Below, one piece after another: positions 5,633 through 6,301 of a DNA stretch of 6,301 bases. Origin of the DNA: GCA-002840305 sp041676225 (GTDB lineage: Bacteria; Patescibacteriota; Patescibacteriia; Patescibacteriales; UBA12465); contig JBAYSI010000040.1 in NCBI GenBank assembly GCA_041676225.1, forward strand, positions 1-6,301, read 5' to 3'. Made by a program: the position numbers and the translations under genes. The notes under the pieces were generated by a model. It made no database searches. It was not told the DNA's origin and worked only from the letters and a program-made list of their open reading frames with translations. Within the stretch, counting starts at the first letter, position 1. Each line of letters starts with the position of its first letter.

Positions 5633-6194
5633 ATTTTGAACAACAAGACGAAGAACATGAACAACCCTTTTCTTTGGGTGAAGATGAATAAACATCTTTA
5701 TCATCTATTAAGTCATTTTCAGCCCATTCATTAACCCAGTCCTCTATGTTGTAAACTTTATAACTACCATCAGACTTTGAAACAACCATATCCTTTAGGC
5801 CAGAATTGATTATTATTTTTTTACAAATAAAACAAGGGAAAGCATCAATAGCTTTAGGGTCTTTTCCTTTGTCTAATTTCTCAGAATAAAGATAAATAGT
5901 CCCTCCAAGCAAGCTAACACCTGCTCTAGCTGAATTTACTATGGCATTTTGTTCGGCGTGCACACTTCGACACATCTCATATCTCTGACCAGAAGGAATT
6001 GACAATTCATCCCTTAGACAGTTACCTCTCTCAAAGCAATCCTTGGTTTTACGAGGGGCTCCATTATACCCAGTAGAGATTATTTGATCATCTTTAACAA
6101 TTATTGAACCGTGTGCCGCACGAAAACAAGTAGATCTTCTAGCGACCTCCTTTGTTATGTTCATGTAATAATCTATCTTTGATATTCTATTCAT
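5631..6194 (-). CDS. Deoxycytidylate (dCMP) deaminase family protein
   Basis: This 187-residue zinc-dependent deaminase is expected to convert dCMP to dUMP, the substrate for thymidylate synthase, in the cytoplasm. The catalytic motif HAEQNAI (79-85) provides zinc ligand H79 and the proton-shuttling E81, and PCFIC (120-124) provides zinc ligands C121 and C124. GYNGAP (42-47) corresponds to the GYNG element linked to dCTP/dTTP allosteric control in dCMP deaminases. The stretch CLRDELSIPSGQRYEMCRSVHAE leading to the active site is typical of dCMP rather than cytidine or tRNA deaminases. The C-terminus ends in a cysteine-rich tail with C178, C180, C184 and C185, which is not part of the usual family core. 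The start at 6194 follows the upstream gene's stop by 7 bp. The GAGG just before it sits only 3 nt from the ATG, closer than a normal Shine-Dalgarno. Confidence 0.93.
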   Translation of the reverse strand: MNRISKIDYYMNITKEVARRSTCFRAAHGSIIVKDDQIISTGYNGAPRKTKDCFERGNCLRDELSIPSGQRYEMCRSVHAEQNAIVNSARAGVSLLGGTIYLYSEKLDKGKDPKAIDAFPCFICKKIIINSGLKDMVVSKSDGSYKVYNIEDWVNEWAENDLIDDKDVYSSSPKEKGCSCSSSCCSK

Positions 6195-6201
6195 AAGCCT
6201 C

Positions 6202-6301
6202 TTATCTAAAATTAATTTTCAATTGAGTATCTAAATTACCATTCTTTTTCTTAGACTCTTTTGTATATTCAGAATATTTAATTATTTTCTTTTTTTCTTC
6301 A
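6202..6301 (-). CDS. C-terminal tail of an unidentified gene (partial, N-terminus off the right edge)
   Basis: An open frame enters from the right edge and ends at a TAA (6204-6202), only 7 bp before the dCMP deaminase start. It encodes 32 residues, beginning EEKKKIIKYSEYTKES and ending NLDTQLKINFR, highly charged and lysine-rich. The close spacing and shared strand suggest it is cotranscribed with the deaminase. The fragment is too short and too low in information to identify. Confidence 0.55.
   Translation of the reverse strand, partial: EEKKKIIKYSEYTKESKKKNGNLDTQLKINFR

Noticed and set aside
5588..5704. In-frame N-terminal extension of the beta-CASP gene by 39 residues
   Set aside because: It overlaps the 3' end of dCMP deaminase and both hairpins, and has no family similarity. 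The conserved family N-terminus begins at MKISFHG (5587).
6197..6200. Shine-Dalgarno GAGG before dCMP deaminase
   Set aside because: The spacing to the ATG is only 3 nt, and the sequence overlaps an AT-rich gap. It may be accidental, so it is not listed as a site.

Overview
The window is AT-rich (roughly two thirds A+T by eye) and densely coding. It uses a standard bacterial code: no in-frame TGA interrupts a gene, and stops are mostly TAA. Gene content is housekeeping: RuvA, a U32-family protein, HU, an AI-2E-type membrane protein, a beta-CASP metallo-hydrolase and a dCMP deaminase. Three things point to a reduced, AT-rich bacterium, most plausibly a Candidate Phyla Radiation (Patescibacteria) member: very short intergenic gaps, start codons with almost no Shine-Dalgarno sequence, and one orphan protein resembling an uncharacterised family I associate with that group. 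This is an inference from style, not a proof.

Layout. Positions 1-1731 hold a minus-strand pair, a U32-family protein followed 11 bp later by ruvA, which runs off the left edge. A 73-bp gap (1732-1804) with back-to-back divergent promoters separates this pair from a small plus-strand winged-helix-type DNA-binding gene (1805-2059). That gene converges on a minus-strand HU gene (2113-2385), and one perfect hairpin serves as terminator for both. The 2386-2588 gap carries the HU promoter and, facing away, the promoter of an orphan plus-strand gene (2589-3176) that ends in its own terminator. From 3193 to the right edge everything is on the minus strand. In transcription order these are the tail of an unidentified gene, dCMP deaminase, a terminator-like hairpin, the beta-CASP hydrolase, and an AI-2E family membrane protein whose start lies inside the hydrolase gene.

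How the genes fit together. There is no single pathway here. dCMP deaminase supplies dUMP for thymidylate synthesis, RuvA acts in Holliday-junction branch migration, HU organises DNA, the beta-CASP protein is probably an RNA-processing nuclease, and the U32 protein is probably an RNA hydroxylation enzyme. The small HTH protein could control its own promoter and the divergent U32-ruvA promoter. I found no tRNA, rRNA, CRISPR array, insertion sequence, attachment site or clear mobile element, and no gene-free stretch longer than about 300 bases. The most interesting signals are regulatory (promoters placed for leaderless or near-leaderless mRNAs, and a double hairpin in front of the beta-CASP gene) plus the orphan gene. 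I do not see convincing evidence of a new multi-gene system.
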